DNA from: Photobacterium gaetbulicola Gung47 | GTDB taxonomy: Bacteria > Pseudomonadota > Gammaproteobacteria > Enterobacterales > Vibrionaceae | NCBI GenBank assembly: GCA_000940995.1 | Contig: CP005974.1 | Location: 3,038,001-3,102,000, forward strand | Direction of reading: 5' to 3' | Length of the DNA stretch: 64,000 nucleotides | In this document: piece after piece, positions 51,818 to 60,909 of the stretch | Position numbering within the stretch: the stretch's first letter is position 1 | How the letters are laid out: every line of letters begins with the position of its first letter | The notes under the pieces: generated by a model | Seen by the model: the letters and a program-made list of their open reading frames with translations, nothing else | What the model was told of the DNA's origin: nothing | Database searches by the model: none | Program-made: the position numbers and the translations under genes

Positions 51818-54800
51818 ATGATCTGCCGGCTATTTACTGCTTTCGCCCTGCTTGCGCTAAGCCTTTCCTCTAACCTTGTCCATGCGCTGGAGGGGCATTA
51901 CGATGTCTGGAACCAAGCTCTGGATGAGCAAATCGAACAGCTTCGAGCGCTGGGCAATACGCCAGAAGCCGTCAAGGAGCTCGATACCCTGCAAAATGCT
52001 AAAGGCATGATTGAGAGTTCGGTCGGCTTCGATAAAAAAACCCAAAGCTACCGCCAGCTTATTGAGGATTTCCCGGCTCGGAGCGAGAAGCTTAAGCAGC
52101 AAATCAATAACTTTGCCACCTCCAAGCTTCCCGACTTCAGCAATATGTCGCAAGAAGAACTGGCAGATGCCATCAAGGAGCAAGACTCGACAATCAAGCA
52201 GCTTGAGCAAAGCCGCACCAATAGTAAAAACGAATTGGTGAGTATTGAGCAAGGGATCGATGAATTCTCGTACCGGTCAACCCAGTTACGCGACTTAATC
52301 AAGCAAGAGGAGCAGGCGCTGCGGCAGTTCGAAAACCAGCCCGAGGCCAGCAACCAGCAACTAGTGCACCAGATCTCGCATCAGTACTATGTCAGCGAAC
52401 TGTATATGCTCGAAGCGGAGCAGCTCAGCGCCGGCAACCGCCGTACCCTGGTCAAACAGCGTATCCAGCTGCAAAACCTGCAAATTGATGCCCGCCTGGC
52501 CTACCGTAACAACCTACAGCGCGAGCTCACCCGCCAGCAGCGTATCGACACCGATCTGTCCTCAGAGCAAAACGACCAGTTTGATATCGATCTGGATGGG
52601 CAGCCCGAACACCTGCGCCAACTGACCATCAACAACAAACGTTACATTGCAGCCCTCAACACCATCAGCGCCCAAAGCGAACAGGTACAGCAGCGCCTCA
52701 CGACGACCCGGGAGCAGATCCGCAAGGTCGAAAGCACGACCGATGATCTCGCCACCATGGCGGAATGGCTCAAGCTCAGCCCGGCGTTCAGTGAAAACTT
52801 GCGAACCCGCCTCAGCCGCTTGCCGGCCAATCCTCCTATCGAACAACTCGACAAGGATATCGCCCAAAACCAGATCAAAAAGTACGAATACCAGCAATTG
52901 GCGGACTCGCTCAAAGACCAGGCTTCCTCGCCCGATACTCGGGACCTGACCGAAGAGCAACTGCTGCAAGAAAATGCGCTGGTGGAGGCCAACCAACTGC
53001 TGCTTGAAAAGCTCATCGACCAGACCGACACCCTGATCTACCAACAAGCGACGCTCAAGGTATCCTACGAGCAGCTCAACAGTAACCTCAACGATCTGCA
53101 AACCTCGGCAAACAAACAGCTGTTTTGGGCCCCGGATACTAACCCCGCCAGTATCCGGTTAGTCGTTGCCACCTGGGAGAAACTCAAATGGTTCTTCTCT
53201 CCCTATCAGTGGGTTGGCTTTGTCAAGTTCCCGGCAGTCGCCGAGAAGATCAAGCTGGCGTTTGCCCTGAGCATCATTGCCGTGATCATTGTTGGCTTGA
53301 GCTGGTGCCGCAAGTACTGGAAGCGCTACCTGACCGAGACCAGCAAAAAAATCGGCAAGGTTACCCAGGACAAGTTCCGCTTCAGCTATAGCAATGTCTT
53401 CTTCTCGTTTTTGATGGCGTGGCCGATCCCGATCATTGTTGGCCTTGTCGGACTGATTTTCTCCAGTGGCTGGCAATATCCCTTCGTCCACCACCTCGGC
53501 CAGGCGCTGACGGTACCGATGGCGCTGGTCATGTTCTGCTTCATGCGCGAACTGGTGCGCCCCAACGGCTTGCTCGCCAGCCATTTCGGCTGGGAGCACG
53601 ATCTTATCAGCCGTTGCTTTAGCCATTACAAACACCTACTTTGGGTTTACCTGCCAATGATGGTCATCCAGCAGTTCGCCCACCTCTACAGCGACATTGA
53701 TGTCAATGCAACGTTGGGACGCCTGGCGTTTGTGATCAGCAATATCTCGATCAGCTACTTCATGTGGCGGATGTGCAAGGAAAAGCTGCCAATGACCTAC
53801 GGTGACCTCCCCGAGGGCAAAGCCCATATCGGGCACCACCTGTTCTGGTGGACCCTGATCCTGATCCCGCAGGGACTCAACTACACCGCGCTCAGTGGCT
53901 ACCTCTCCTCATCGCAAGATGTGATGCACAAACTGGAATATTCCGCCGTCCTTGGCGTGATCACCATCTTGATCTATTACCTGATCAAGCGACTGATGCT
54001 CATTCAGAAGCGCCGACTGGCCTTTGAGCGAGCCAAAGCCAAACGACAGGAGATCATCGCTCAGCGTATCGCCGAGCTTGAAGAAGAAAAAGAAGAGCAC
54101 TTCGGCAGTAACGAAATGCAAATTGAGATCGAAGAGCCGGAAGTGGACTTGGATAGAATAAGCGCCCAATCACTTCGCTTGCTGCGCTCGTTGCTGCTGC
54201 TGATTTACCTTGCCTGCCTCTCGACAGTATGGTCCGATTTCTATCAGGCAATTTCCTACCTTGGCGATCTTACGCTGTGGGATGTCACCAGCCAAATCGA
54301 TGGTATCGACGAGCTTAGCGCTATCTCGGTCAGCAGCGTGTTGCTCGGCATCCTTGCTTTCTGGCTGACCGCGATTGTTGCCCGTGATTTACCCGGCGCC
54401 ATGGAACTGCTGATCCTCCAACACCTGGACCTGTCACCGGGTACCGGCTACGCCATAACCTCGCTGACCCGTTATGTCGCGATAATCATGGGGATCTTAA
54501 TCGGGTCGGGTTTGGTCGGCTTTGACTGGTCGAAAATGCAATGGCTGGTAGCCGCACTGGGTGTCGGCCTGGGCTTTGGCCTGCAGGAAATCTTTGCCAA
54601 TTTTATTTCTGGCTTGATAATCTTATTCGAAAGGCCAATCCGTATCGGGGATACAGTGACCATTCGCAACCTGACTGGGGTCATTGCGAAAATTAATACC
54701 CGTGCCACCACCATCGTCGACTTTGATCGCAAAGAAGTGATCGTACCGAACAAGGCCTTTGTCACCGAGCAGTTCATCAACTGGTCGCTATCCGATCCGA

Positions 54801-55114
54801 TCACCCGGGTAACCCTATCTATCAGTGTCAATTACTCGGCTAATACGGATTTGGTCACCAAATTGCTGTTTGAAGCCGCCGAAGAATGCGAACTGGTACT
54901 CGACAACCCTGCCCCTGAAGTCTTCTTCCTGACACTGACCGCTGATAGCCAAAATTTCGAAGTCAGGGCCTATGCGGCAGAAACCGCCCACCGCCTGAGC
55001 CTTACGCACGATCTGCACCATCGCATCAAGCACAAGTTCAACCACCACGGAATCCAGATTGCCAACCCGCAGCTTGAAATCCAGATGAAGCGACGTCGTG
55101 CCACGGCCCCCTGA
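51818..55114 (+). CDS. mscK: Large mechanosensitive channel, MscK/MscM type
   Basis: 1098 residues, near E. coli MscK (1120) and MscM (1107). Signal peptide (cut near VHA), a periplasmic coiled-coil domain rich in Gln and Glu to about 460, about eleven membrane segments, and a C-terminal MscS domain. The pore helix region reads LGVGLGFGLQEIFANFISG, then the beta domain RPIRIGDTVTIRNLTG. It opens under membrane tension to release solutes on hypo-osmotic shock. Whether it is the potassium-gated MscK or MscM cannot be decided here. It has its own terminator. Confidence 0.9.
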   Translation: MICRLFTAFALLALSLSSNLVHALEGHYDVWNQALDEQIEQLRALGNTPEAVKELDTLQNAKGMIESSVGFDKKTQSYRQLIEDFPARSEKLKQQINNFATSKLPDFSNMSQEELADAIKEQDSTIKQLEQSRTNSKNELVSIEQGIDEFSYRSTQLRDLIKQEEQALRQFENQPEASNQQLVHQISHQYYVSELYMLEAEQLSAGNRRTLVKQRIQLQNLQIDARLAYRNNLQRELTRQQRIDTDLSSEQNDQFDIDLDGQPEHLRQLTINNKRYIAALNTISAQSEQVQQRLTTTREQIRKVESTTDDLATMAEWLKLSPAFSENLRTRLSRLPANPPIEQLDKDIAQNQIKKYEYQQLADSLKDQASSPDTRDLTEEQLLQENALVEANQLLLEKLIDQTDTLIYQQATLKVSYEQLNSNLNDLQTSANKQLFWAPDTNPASIRLVVATWEKLKWFFSPYQWVGFVKFPAVAEKIKLAFALSIIAVIIVGLSWCRKYWKRYLTETSKKIGKVTQDKFRFSYSNVFFSFLMAWPIPIIVGLVGLIFSSGWQYPFVHHLGQALTVPMALVMFCFMRELVRPNGLLASHFGWEHDLISRCFSHYKHLLWVYLPMMVIQQFAHLYSDIDVNATLGRLAFVISNISISYFMWRMCKEKLPMTYGDLPEGKAHIGHHLFWWTLILIPQGLNYTALSGYLSSSQDVMHKLEYSAVLGVITILIYYLIKRLMLIQKRRLAFERAKAKRQEIIAQRIAELEEEKEEHFGSNEMQIEIEEPEVDLDRISAQSLRLLRSLLLLIYLACLSTVWSDFYQAISYLGDLTLWDVTSQIDGIDELSAISVSSVLLGILAFWLTAIVARDLPGAMELLILQHLDLSPGTGYAITSLTRYVAIIMGILIGSGLVGFDWSKMQWLVAALGVGLGFGLQEIFANFISGLIILFERPIRIGDTVTIRNLTGVIAKINTRATTIVDFDRKEVIVPNKAFVTEQFINWSLSDPITRVTLSISVNYSANTDLVTKLLFEAAEECELVLDNPAPEVFFLTLTADSQNFEVRAYAAETAHRLSLTHDLHHRIKHKFNHHGIQIANPQLEIQMKRRRATAP

Positions 55115-55127
55115 GCGCCAATACAAT

Positions 55128-55152
55128 AAAAGCCCCTTTGGGGCTTTTTTTT
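55128..55152. terminator. Terminator after the mechanosensitive channel gene
   Basis: AAAAGCCCC / GGGGCTTTT with a TTT loop and a long T-run on the plus strand; also faces the convergent small gene. Confidence 0.93.
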
Positions 55153-55438
55153 AATGCTTATTTCGAGCTGCAGCGCGTTCATTTTGCATTTGAATATAAC
55201 TACCCAAATGCATTGAGGCAGGCTTGCCTCTTAGGATGTAAGGTAACTCTGAAGGTTGCATCGTCGCTTTGCTGGTAGGGCGCATTCTGACATAAAGCAC
55301 GCGAAACATGTTTTTAGCGACACCTTGGCAACAGCGGTCAACCCAAGAGAAGAAGCGACCGAAAAGACCAATTTTCACCCACAGGACAAACTGACTAACA
55401 CCTAGCATCGCTGCTAGCGACCAATGTACCTCAATCAT
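55151..55438 (-). CDS. Small membrane-associated hypothetical protein
   Basis: 95 residues. One or two hydrophobic stretches at the N-terminus (HWSLAAMLGVSQFVLWVKIG), then a basic C-terminal half with a conserved-looking SELPYILRGKPASMHLGSY segment. I do not recognise the family. A frame extends to 55573, but GGGGGAAG directly before the ATG at 55438 marks the start. A perfect FNR box lies about 290 bp upstream. Confidence 0.6.
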   Translation of the reverse strand: MIEVHWSLAAMLGVSQFVLWVKIGLFGRFFSWVDRCCQGVAKNMFRVLYVRMRPTSKATMQPSELPYILRGKPASMHLGSYIQMQNERAAARNKH

Positions 55439-55730
55439 TTTACTTCCCCCGCTATTTATAGTTTTTGCTGCAGAACTGACTGAGGTAACTATGCCAATAA
55501 AATCATGAACAATATGCCTGTGGCTGTAACTGAATTTAACCTGAATCGGCCCCACGGCGCTGTTACAGGTCATTTATGAAATCAAAGATCCCAACCATGA
55601 AAACAAAACAAACCAGCAACATAATACAATACTACATATTTAACCAGCTGATTTAATGGACAAATAACCAAGCCAACCAAAACGCCGAGGAACAATAATT
55701 TAACAACCCGAACAACCGGTGATCATTTCA

Positions 55731-55744
55731 TTGATATAAATCAA
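55731..55744. promoter_or_regulatory. FNR-type binding site
   Basis: TTGATATAAATCAA, a perfect match to TTGAT-N4-ATCAA. Rightward, CACAAT at 55767-55772 sits exactly where the -10 of a class II FNR promoter would be. No annotated gene starts to its right; the small hypothetical gene lies 290 bp to its left. The rest of 55439-55945 is AT-rich without recognisable genes. Confidence 0.6.
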
Positions 55745-55945
55745 TTTCAGCACCTTTCACAACCATCACAATCAGAGATATGTTTTTACAAACAGAAACA
55801 GCTTGTTCAAGGCTTATCCAGGCATTTTCATGCAACATAAGAGCGAATAAACGCCAATGCACACACAAATTTTGATCTTTAGAGCTTGACTCGATGCCAG
55901 AAAAAACCGCCGTCGCTCAAAATCAATCAGCAACTGGGTAAAAAT

Positions 55946-55978
55946 AGAAAAACCCCAAAGGCAAAACCTTCGGGGTTA
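55946..55978 (-). terminator. Terminator of alaE
   Basis: Stem AACCCCAAAGG / CCTTCGGGGTT, 11 bp with one mismatch, running into TTTTTC on the minus strand. Confidence 0.87.
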
Positions 55979-56018
55979 TAGAATGAGATATTGAATTGGC
56001 TGTTAGGCCGCAGCGTCT

Positions 56019-56468
56019 TTACGCTTGCTGATAGTAACCTGGAACCCGGAACATACGGCGGCACATTTCAAGAAACTGGCCATACACCACACCCAGTGCT
56101 CCCGAAACAAAAGCATTGCTCGTCACTGCTGTGATGATCTGGTCAATATCAGCGCCGACGAACAGCAAGATACCCGCGTAAGCCGGTGACTGGAACATCA
56201 CATAAGCTAACATATCTGAGAGCCCTTTCATCCAGCCACTCGCGGACAGCTTCATTCCCTGGCGGATCACCATGTCGCGAAACATACCATAAGGCCAGGC
56301 GATGGCTATATTGACCGGAATAGACAAGGTTCTTGATGCGAGAGACTGCTCGAATGTCATCCCCGATATGAATACTTCTATCACCATGCCTGTAATAAAA
56401 CTAAAAATTACCATCGCGAAAGTATCGGCGGCAGCACTTCTTACGTTAAATGGCCCTTTAACAGACAT
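56019..56468 (-). CDS. alaE: L-alanine exporter AlaE
   Basis: 149 residues, four membrane segments. SAAADTFAMVIFSF, VEVFISGMTFEQS-type block, IPVNIAIAWPYGMFRD and AYVMFQSPAYAGILLFVGAD follow E. coli AlaE throughout. It exports excess L-alanine and is induced through Lrp in E. coli. GAGG eight bases before the ATG at 56468 sets the start. Ends at its own terminator. Confidence 0.94.
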   Translation of the reverse strand: MSVKGPFNVRSAAADTFAMVIFSFITGMVIEVFISGMTFEQSLASRTLSIPVNIAIAWPYGMFRDMVIRQGMKLSASGWMKGLSDMLAYVMFQSPAYAGILLFVGADIDQIITAVTSNAFVSGALGVVYGQFLEMCRRMFRVPGYYQQA

Positions 56469-57082
56469 AACCAAACCTCAAAACACAGTGAATAAGACCA
56501 AGGATTAAAAACAACATAGCCAGATAAACTGGATTAATGTCAACAAACCAGTTTATGCGCGTATTAAAACAGAGAATCAGCAGAATTACCCACCAAAGAT
56601 CTGGATTGTTTGTAAGTTTACAACTAGTTTCAACTCAGTCTTTGGCATGATCGGCTACACTGGCAGCAGTAACGTGCCACAACGATATAAAAGTAACTTC
56701 CTGGCTACGAAAAATGGCAGTTTAATACGTAAAAAGCCCGCCCATTTATTAAGTTTGATTGTGTTTTTGAGTCGTAGCTTTACGATACCGCTTGAACACC
56801 ATTGAGCAGCAATATCAACCAAGCTCTTAAAGCCAAGTCATCAGCAGGGAATAAACAAAATTAAGTTATTGTTTATATTAAAATAAACAGCAACACAAAA
56901 AGAATACCTATGAGGCATCATCCTTATGCGGCTACAGCCCGAATTTAAGTGGATTAAAAAGGACTTAAATTTCACATAAGATACAAAATTATCCCACCCC
57001 TACTATATATCTACCTTATAAATGCAATAATAAGCACTTACCACCGTTCCCCCAGCTCCTGTAATAGAACACTTTAGGCAAA
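56469..57082. other. Long AT-rich intergenic region upstream of alaE
   Basis: About 610 bp with no gene I can support. It contains two palindromes near alaE, TAAACTGG/CCAGTTTA (56525-56555) and TTGTAA-GT-TTACAA (56610-56623), which may be operators. The rest, 56650-57080, shows nothing recognisable. Confidence 0.5.
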
Positions 57083-57109
57083 TAAAAACCCCAGCGTATG
57101 GCTGGGGTT
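57083..57109 (-). terminator. Terminator of the Nudix gene
   Basis: AACCCCAGC / GCTGGGGTT with a GTATG loop and a TTTTTA tail on the minus strand. Confidence 0.92.
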
Positions 57110-57136
57110 AAGTGCTTTCGCTAGGTCGCAAGGCGG

Positions 57137-57559
57137 TTACTGACAGGAATGTCGCACCAGCGCATCGACGATGGGATAGTCAGCAGGACACAAGGAATAG
57201 CGATTGATTTCATCTTGCTCAACCCATTTTGCATCTTGGTGGCTATGCAAAACGAGTTCTCCCGAAACCCAGTGAGCCAGATACCCTTTTAGGTGGATAA
57301 CCTTGTCACCATAATCAAATACACTGTCGGCTAGAAACGATCCGGTAGTGGTTTCAATTGCCAGCTCTTCGTAGAGTTCACGCTCCAGCGCTTGGGCCTC
57401 GGACTCACCCGCTTCTACCTTGCCGCCGGGAAATTCCCAAAGCCCACCCTGGCTGGCGTGATCGAAACGTTGGGTCAACAGGAACCTTCCCTGCTTTTCA
57501 ATTACCCCTGCGACCACTAGGATCACCGGCTTCTGTTTATTGGATGTTGGTGCCAGCAC
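57137..57559 (-). CDS. Nudix hydrolase, MutT-like (deoxy)nucleoside triphosphate pyrophosphohydrolase
   Basis: 140 residues. The Nudix box GGKVEAGESEAQALERELYEEL is complete. LLTQRFDHASQGGLWEFPGG and a Trp-Val-Glu-Gln stretch (AKWVEQDEI) resemble MutT and the NudG/YfaO subgroup, which remove oxidised or 5-substituted pyrimidine nucleotides. Frames extend to 57676 but would lie within the upstream gene. I chose the GTG at 57559, one base after the upstream stop; no ATG is available. Coupled to the SEC-C gene. Confidence 0.85.
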   Translation of the reverse strand: MLAPTSNKQKPVILVVAGVIEKQGRFLLTQRFDHASQGGLWEFPGGKVEAGESEAQALERELYEELAIETTTGSFLADSVFDYGDKVIHLKGYLAHWVSGELVLHSHQDAKWVEQDEINRYSLCPADYPIVDALVRHSCQ

Positions 57560-57560
57560 A

Positions 57561-58208
57561 CTACTTACCACAGCACTGCTTGAACTTCTTGCCACTGCCA
57601 CAAGGGCAAAGGTCATTGCGGCCGGTTTCCTTATAAGGATTAACGGCCTGAGCTGCATTGCCCTGCTGCAAATCATCGGCCGCCATCACGACTTCTGTCA
57701 GCATCAACGGCAACTGGGCATACAGTTCTGCAGGCGCTGGCATACCGGTAACCCCTGCCTCCTGCATTTGCGCCAAGGTATTTTCCTCGTCCAGCATCAG
57801 CATCAAGGTAGTAATTAGTGCTGATAACATGCGCACGGTACCGTCTGTCAGTGGCTGCTCGGCCCAATTCGGCTCGATATGTGGCCATACCGCCAGGAAG
57901 CCTTCGGCAAATTGCTGCATGGCTTCCGTCAGCTCACCAGCATGCTCGAAACTCACCGCTTCAGGCAAACTGTACTCGCCGGCCTTGATATGTCGGTACT
58001 GCAGTTCAAAGTGGTTCAACACCGACATTTTGTCATCTTGTTCTAGCGCTACCGGCTCATCTTCATCTATTCCACCGGTGATCAATACCGGTAGCCAGAT
58101 CTCTGGTGCCAGAGGTTTCGGGTTCGCATTGGCGGCCAGCAATGCACCTTCAATAAAGGTGGCCGGCATGCCATCCCATGCCTCCGGTAACGTCATTAGT
58201 TGTGTCAT
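57561..58208 (-). CDS. YecA/UPF0149 family protein with C-terminal SEC-C zinc motif
   Basis: 215 residues. The N-terminal helical region (residues 8-180) is of the UPF0149 type. The last 20 residues, NDLCPCGSGKKFKQCCGK, are a zinc-binding SEC-C motif as at the end of SecA. In E. coli, YecA with such a tail binds ribosomes and SecA-related partners; a similar role is possible here. Transcribed with the Nudix gene. Confidence 0.88.
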   Translation of the reverse strand: MTQLMTLPEAWDGMPATFIEGALLAANANPKPLAPEIWLPVLITGGIDEDEPVALEQDDKMSVLNHFELQYRHIKAGEYSLPEAVSFEHAGELTEAMQQFAEGFLAVWPHIEPNWAEQPLTDGTVRMLSALITTLMLMLDEENTLAQMQEAGVTGMPAPAELYAQLPLMLTEVVMAADDLQQGNAAQAVNPYKETGRNDLCPCGSGKKFKQCCGK

Positions 58209-58242
58209 GGTCGGTTCTCGTTATCTGTTTCGTCGACTGATT

Positions 58243-58293
58243 ATATACCCAAGTCATTCCGTCTGAACATGCATCTTCGGGTTACTTGGATAT
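58243..58293. repeat. ERIC-like palindrome
   Basis: Arms ATATACCCAAGT (58243-58254) and ACTTGGATAT (58284-58293), with the words CATTCC and CATCTTCGGGTT between them. It resembles the shortened TATACCCAAGT palindromes common in Vibrionaceae and the ends of enterobacterial ERIC elements. It lies between the divergent UPF0149 gene and the next gene. Confidence 0.65.
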
Positions 58294-58403
58294 CCTCTTT
58301 TTTGCGCCAGAGCAGGAAAACGGTCGCTAAAAGACAAACCTGTTGAACTTTGCTGCAAATGGTGGCAAAAAAGATGGAGTTATCATCAGGATGGTGGAAA
58401 TGA

Positions 58404-59090
58404 ATGACAGGTAGCAGTGCAATTATCGCCGGCGGTAGTGGGCTGGTCGGCGATGAGCTTTTACATCTTCTTCTCAACCAGCCGGAGTTTGAGGCGGTCT
58501 ATGCCCTCTCCCGGCGTGAGCTGCCCCTGCACAGCAGCAAACTGCACCAAATCATCCATCCCGAGCTACGCATCACCGAATGGGAAGACACCTCTCCGAC
58601 GCCAACCGTGGGGTTTATCTGCCTTGGTACTACTATAAAGCAGGCCGGCAGTAAAAAAGCCCTGGAAGCGGTAGACTACCAACGGGTCAAAGAGGTGGCC
58701 AACACCATGAAGATGCTGGGGGTCAGACATCTCGTTGTCATCTCCAGTTTATTTGCCAGCCCTTGGTCCCCCTCTCACTACCTGCGCTGTAAAGGAAGAA
58801 TGGAGCAGGCTCTGGTAAAAATGGGGTTTGAGCACTGCATCTTTGTCCGACCCGGCCCGCTCAAGGGAGATCGCAGCCAGCCGAGAAAAGACGAATTGCT
58901 GGTTCAGAGCCTCTTCGATATCTTTCACCCGCTCGTTATCGGCCCGATCGTCAATCTGGACCCGATCCCGGCAGAGCAGGTGGCCAAGAAGATGCTGATG
59001 CTGGCCCAAGAGGCCCAGCGCCACGAATTGCCGAAAGTATTTACCCTCTCGGGCCGGATGCTATTAGACAAGCCCGCTATTACCCACTAA
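58404..59090 (+). CDS. NAD(P)-binding Rossmann protein, TIP30/HTATIP2-like atypical SDR
   Basis: 228 residues. The nucleotide motif GGSGLVGDELL is at residues 10-20 and an ALSRRELPL stretch follows strand 2. VVISSLFASPWSPSHYLRCKG holds the Ser and Tyr-x-x-x-Lys of the active site, and FVRPGPLKGDR closes the domain. Such proteins act as putative oxidoreductases or nucleoside-diphosphate-sugar epimerase relatives with unknown substrate. Monocistronic. Confidence 0.85.
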   Translation: MTGSSAIIAGGSGLVGDELLHLLLNQPEFEAVYALSRRELPLHSSKLHQIIHPELRITEWEDTSPTPTVGFICLGTTIKQAGSKKALEAVDYQRVKEVANTMKMLGVRHLVVISSLFASPWSPSHYLRCKGRMEQALVKMGFEHCIFVRPGPLKGDRSQPRKDELLVQSLFDIFHPLVIGPIVNLDPIPAEQVAKKMLMLAQEAQRHELPKVFTLSGRMLLDKPAITH

Positions 59091-59174
59091 AATCTCGCAC
59101 CCAACCGGCATGGTGCTGAACGACCGGTTCAGCCCTCGCCTATACTTTTGCACATTGGCACAAAGAGAAATCAC

Positions 59175-60125
59175 ATGCGAGTAATTCTAGGCCCGATGGA
59201 AGGTGTCCTCGACCACCTGATGCGGGAAATGCTGACAGATATCAATGACTATGATCTCTGCGTCACGGAGTTTGTCCGTGTGGTTGACCAACTGTTGCCA
59301 AACAGTGTGTTCTATCGTTTGTGTCCAGAACTGCACCAAGGTGGTAAAACCGCCTCGGGCACGCCGGTTCGCGTCCAATTACTGGGCCAGGATCCTGACT
59401 GGTTGGCAGAAAACGCCCACCGCGCAATTACCCTTGGCTCTCCCGGCATTGATATCAACTTCGGCTGCCCTGCGAAGTCGGTCAACAAAAGCCGCGGCGG
59501 CGCGGTTCTGCTACAAGATCCGGGCTTGATGTATGACATCGTCAAAGCGGTGCGCGGAGCAACCGATCCACGCCTGCCGGTAACCGCCAAGGTACGCCTT
59601 GGCTGGGATGAGCCTAGCCACTGCTACGAAATAGCCGATGCCGTTGCCCAGGCCGGGGCAGACGAAATCGTGGTTCACGCCCGCACCAAGATCGATGGCT
59701 ACAAGGCCGACACCATCAAGTGGGACTATATTCGTAAACTAAAAGCGAAAATCAACACGCCAATTATCGCCAACGGCGAGATCTGGAACCACAAAGATGG
59801 CCAACGTTGTATGGACGTCACCTGCAGTAACGCCCTGATGGTATGCCGTGGCGCCATCAACCTGCCCAATCTGGGCAATGTGGTTAAACATAACGAGGCG
59901 CACATGCGCTGGGAAGACGTGCTGCAGCTGCTGCTGAAATACTCAACCTACGAGATCAAAGGGGACAAAGGCCTTTATTACCCAAACCGCATCAAGCAGT
60001 GGTTTGCCTACCTGCGCCACGAGTACCCGCAGGCCAAAGAACTGTTTGCCGATATCCGCCAACACAACAAAGCCGCGCCCATCGTCGATATTCTCGAACG
60101 CAGCCATGCAAGCCTAGCGGCATAA
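59175..60125 (+). CDS. dusC: tRNA-dihydrouridine(16) synthase DusC
   Basis: 316 residues, FMN-dependent. MRVILGPMEGVLDHLMREML and LCVTEFVRVVDQLLP begin the barrel. The proton-donor Cys is in NFGCPAKSVNKSRGG and the helix HARTKIDGYKADTI is DusC-like. It reduces U16 of tRNA. The longest frame starts at 59148; AGAGAAATCAC before the ATG at 59175 and homology favour this start. Followed by a strong terminator. Confidence 0.95.
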   Translation: MRVILGPMEGVLDHLMREMLTDINDYDLCVTEFVRVVDQLLPNSVFYRLCPELHQGGKTASGTPVRVQLLGQDPDWLAENAHRAITLGSPGIDINFGCPAKSVNKSRGGAVLLQDPGLMYDIVKAVRGATDPRLPVTAKVRLGWDEPSHCYEIADAVAQAGADEIVVHARTKIDGYKADTIKWDYIRKLKAKINTPIIANGEIWNHKDGQRCMDVTCSNALMVCRGAINLPNLGNVVKHNEAHMRWEDVLQLLLKYSTYEIKGDKGLYYPNRIKQWFAYLRHEYPQAKELFADIRQHNKAAPIVDILERSHASLAA

Positions 60126-60146
60126 GCCCGATCCCGACTCAGCCCC

Positions 60147-60186
60147 AAAAAAAAGCCAGCACCATCTTCATGTGCTGGCTTTTTCT
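60147..60186. terminator. Bidirectional terminator after dusC
   Basis: Perfect 12-bp stem AAAAGCCAGCAC / GTGCTGGCTTTT with A- and T-runs on both sides. Confidence 0.93.
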
Positions 60187-60236
60187 ATGCTGACCTGGAG
60201 CAACCGGCGAAGCCCAAGCGTTGATGCTCATGGCCA

Positions 60237-60791
60237 TTACGCCCTGCGCTCGCGCCGGACTTGATCCAGAGCCTCCTGCACGGTATCCAGCTCGTCATCG
60301 GTTAACTCGCTAAACGCCGCCAAGTAAGCTAGCCGGGTCACTTCCGTTTTACGGCGATGCTCTTCGTGCTCATGCACCTTGTACGCCCGGTTGGCCTGGA
60401 AATGCTGGAAGAAACGCTCGAGATCTTCCACCGCCAGGCTAGAGTCCGGCTTGAGATACTCGGTCATTATTTTAACGAAGTTGTCGGGCAAGTGGATGTT
60501 GAACTTAGGGTCCATCAAATAGATGAACGACAACTCCATCGCCTGCCTTTCTTCTTCCCGGCAACGCCAAAACTGTGCGGTGCAACCGTGAGTAATTTGC
60601 ACATCACCCACCTTGTGCAGAGACTGCAGGGCCTTGCCTACATCTGATGCACTGCCCACCAGCAGACACTCGAATCCCCGCGAGATAGCATACACCCCAC
60701 ATTCCCGCGGCAGTGTCTCGCGGTTGACCATTGAGCACTGGTGGCTTGGCATTGGAATTCTTGGCTTATACGCCCGCCTTAGAGCACTCAT
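60237..60791 (-). CDS. Hypothetical protein with degenerate GIY-YIG-like domain
   Basis: 184 residues, soluble. Residues 30-110 (CGVYAISRGFECLLVGSASDVGKAL, split by a turn, then ERQAMELSFIYLMDPKFNIH) follow the beta-hairpin, helix and Asn-containing end of a GIY-YIG nuclease, but the second motif reads LLVG in place of YIG and the catalytic Arg is not evident. The C-terminal 75 residues are helical and charged. I do not know a function. The start could also be one of two internal ATGs, 39 and 63 bases further in. Confidence 0.65.
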   Translation of the reverse strand: MSALRRAYKPRIPMPSHQCSMVNRETLPRECGVYAISRGFECLLVGSASDVGKALQSLHKVGDVQITHGCTAQFWRCREEERQAMELSFIYLMDPKFNIHLPDNFVKIMTEYLKPDSSLAVEDLERFFQHFQANRAYKVHEHEEHRRKTEVTRLAYLAAFSELTDDELDTVQEALDQVRRERRA

Positions 60792-60909
60792 TGAACCTAC
60801 CCAATAGAATCATTTTGAGTCAGTATCCATATGCAGGCTTTTTTTTCAAGAAACTTGATGTAAAAAGTAATGTTACCAATGAGTTAAAGGCACCTGAAGA
60901 TGTGAGGAA

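Noticed and set aside
52562..53101. Long antisense frames within the mechanosensitive channel gene
   Set aside because: Shadow of a repetitive Gln/Leu-rich coiled-coil region.
57560..57676. 39-residue N-terminal extension of the Nudix protein
   Set aside because: It would lie entirely in the upstream gene and is low-complexity, unlike the family.
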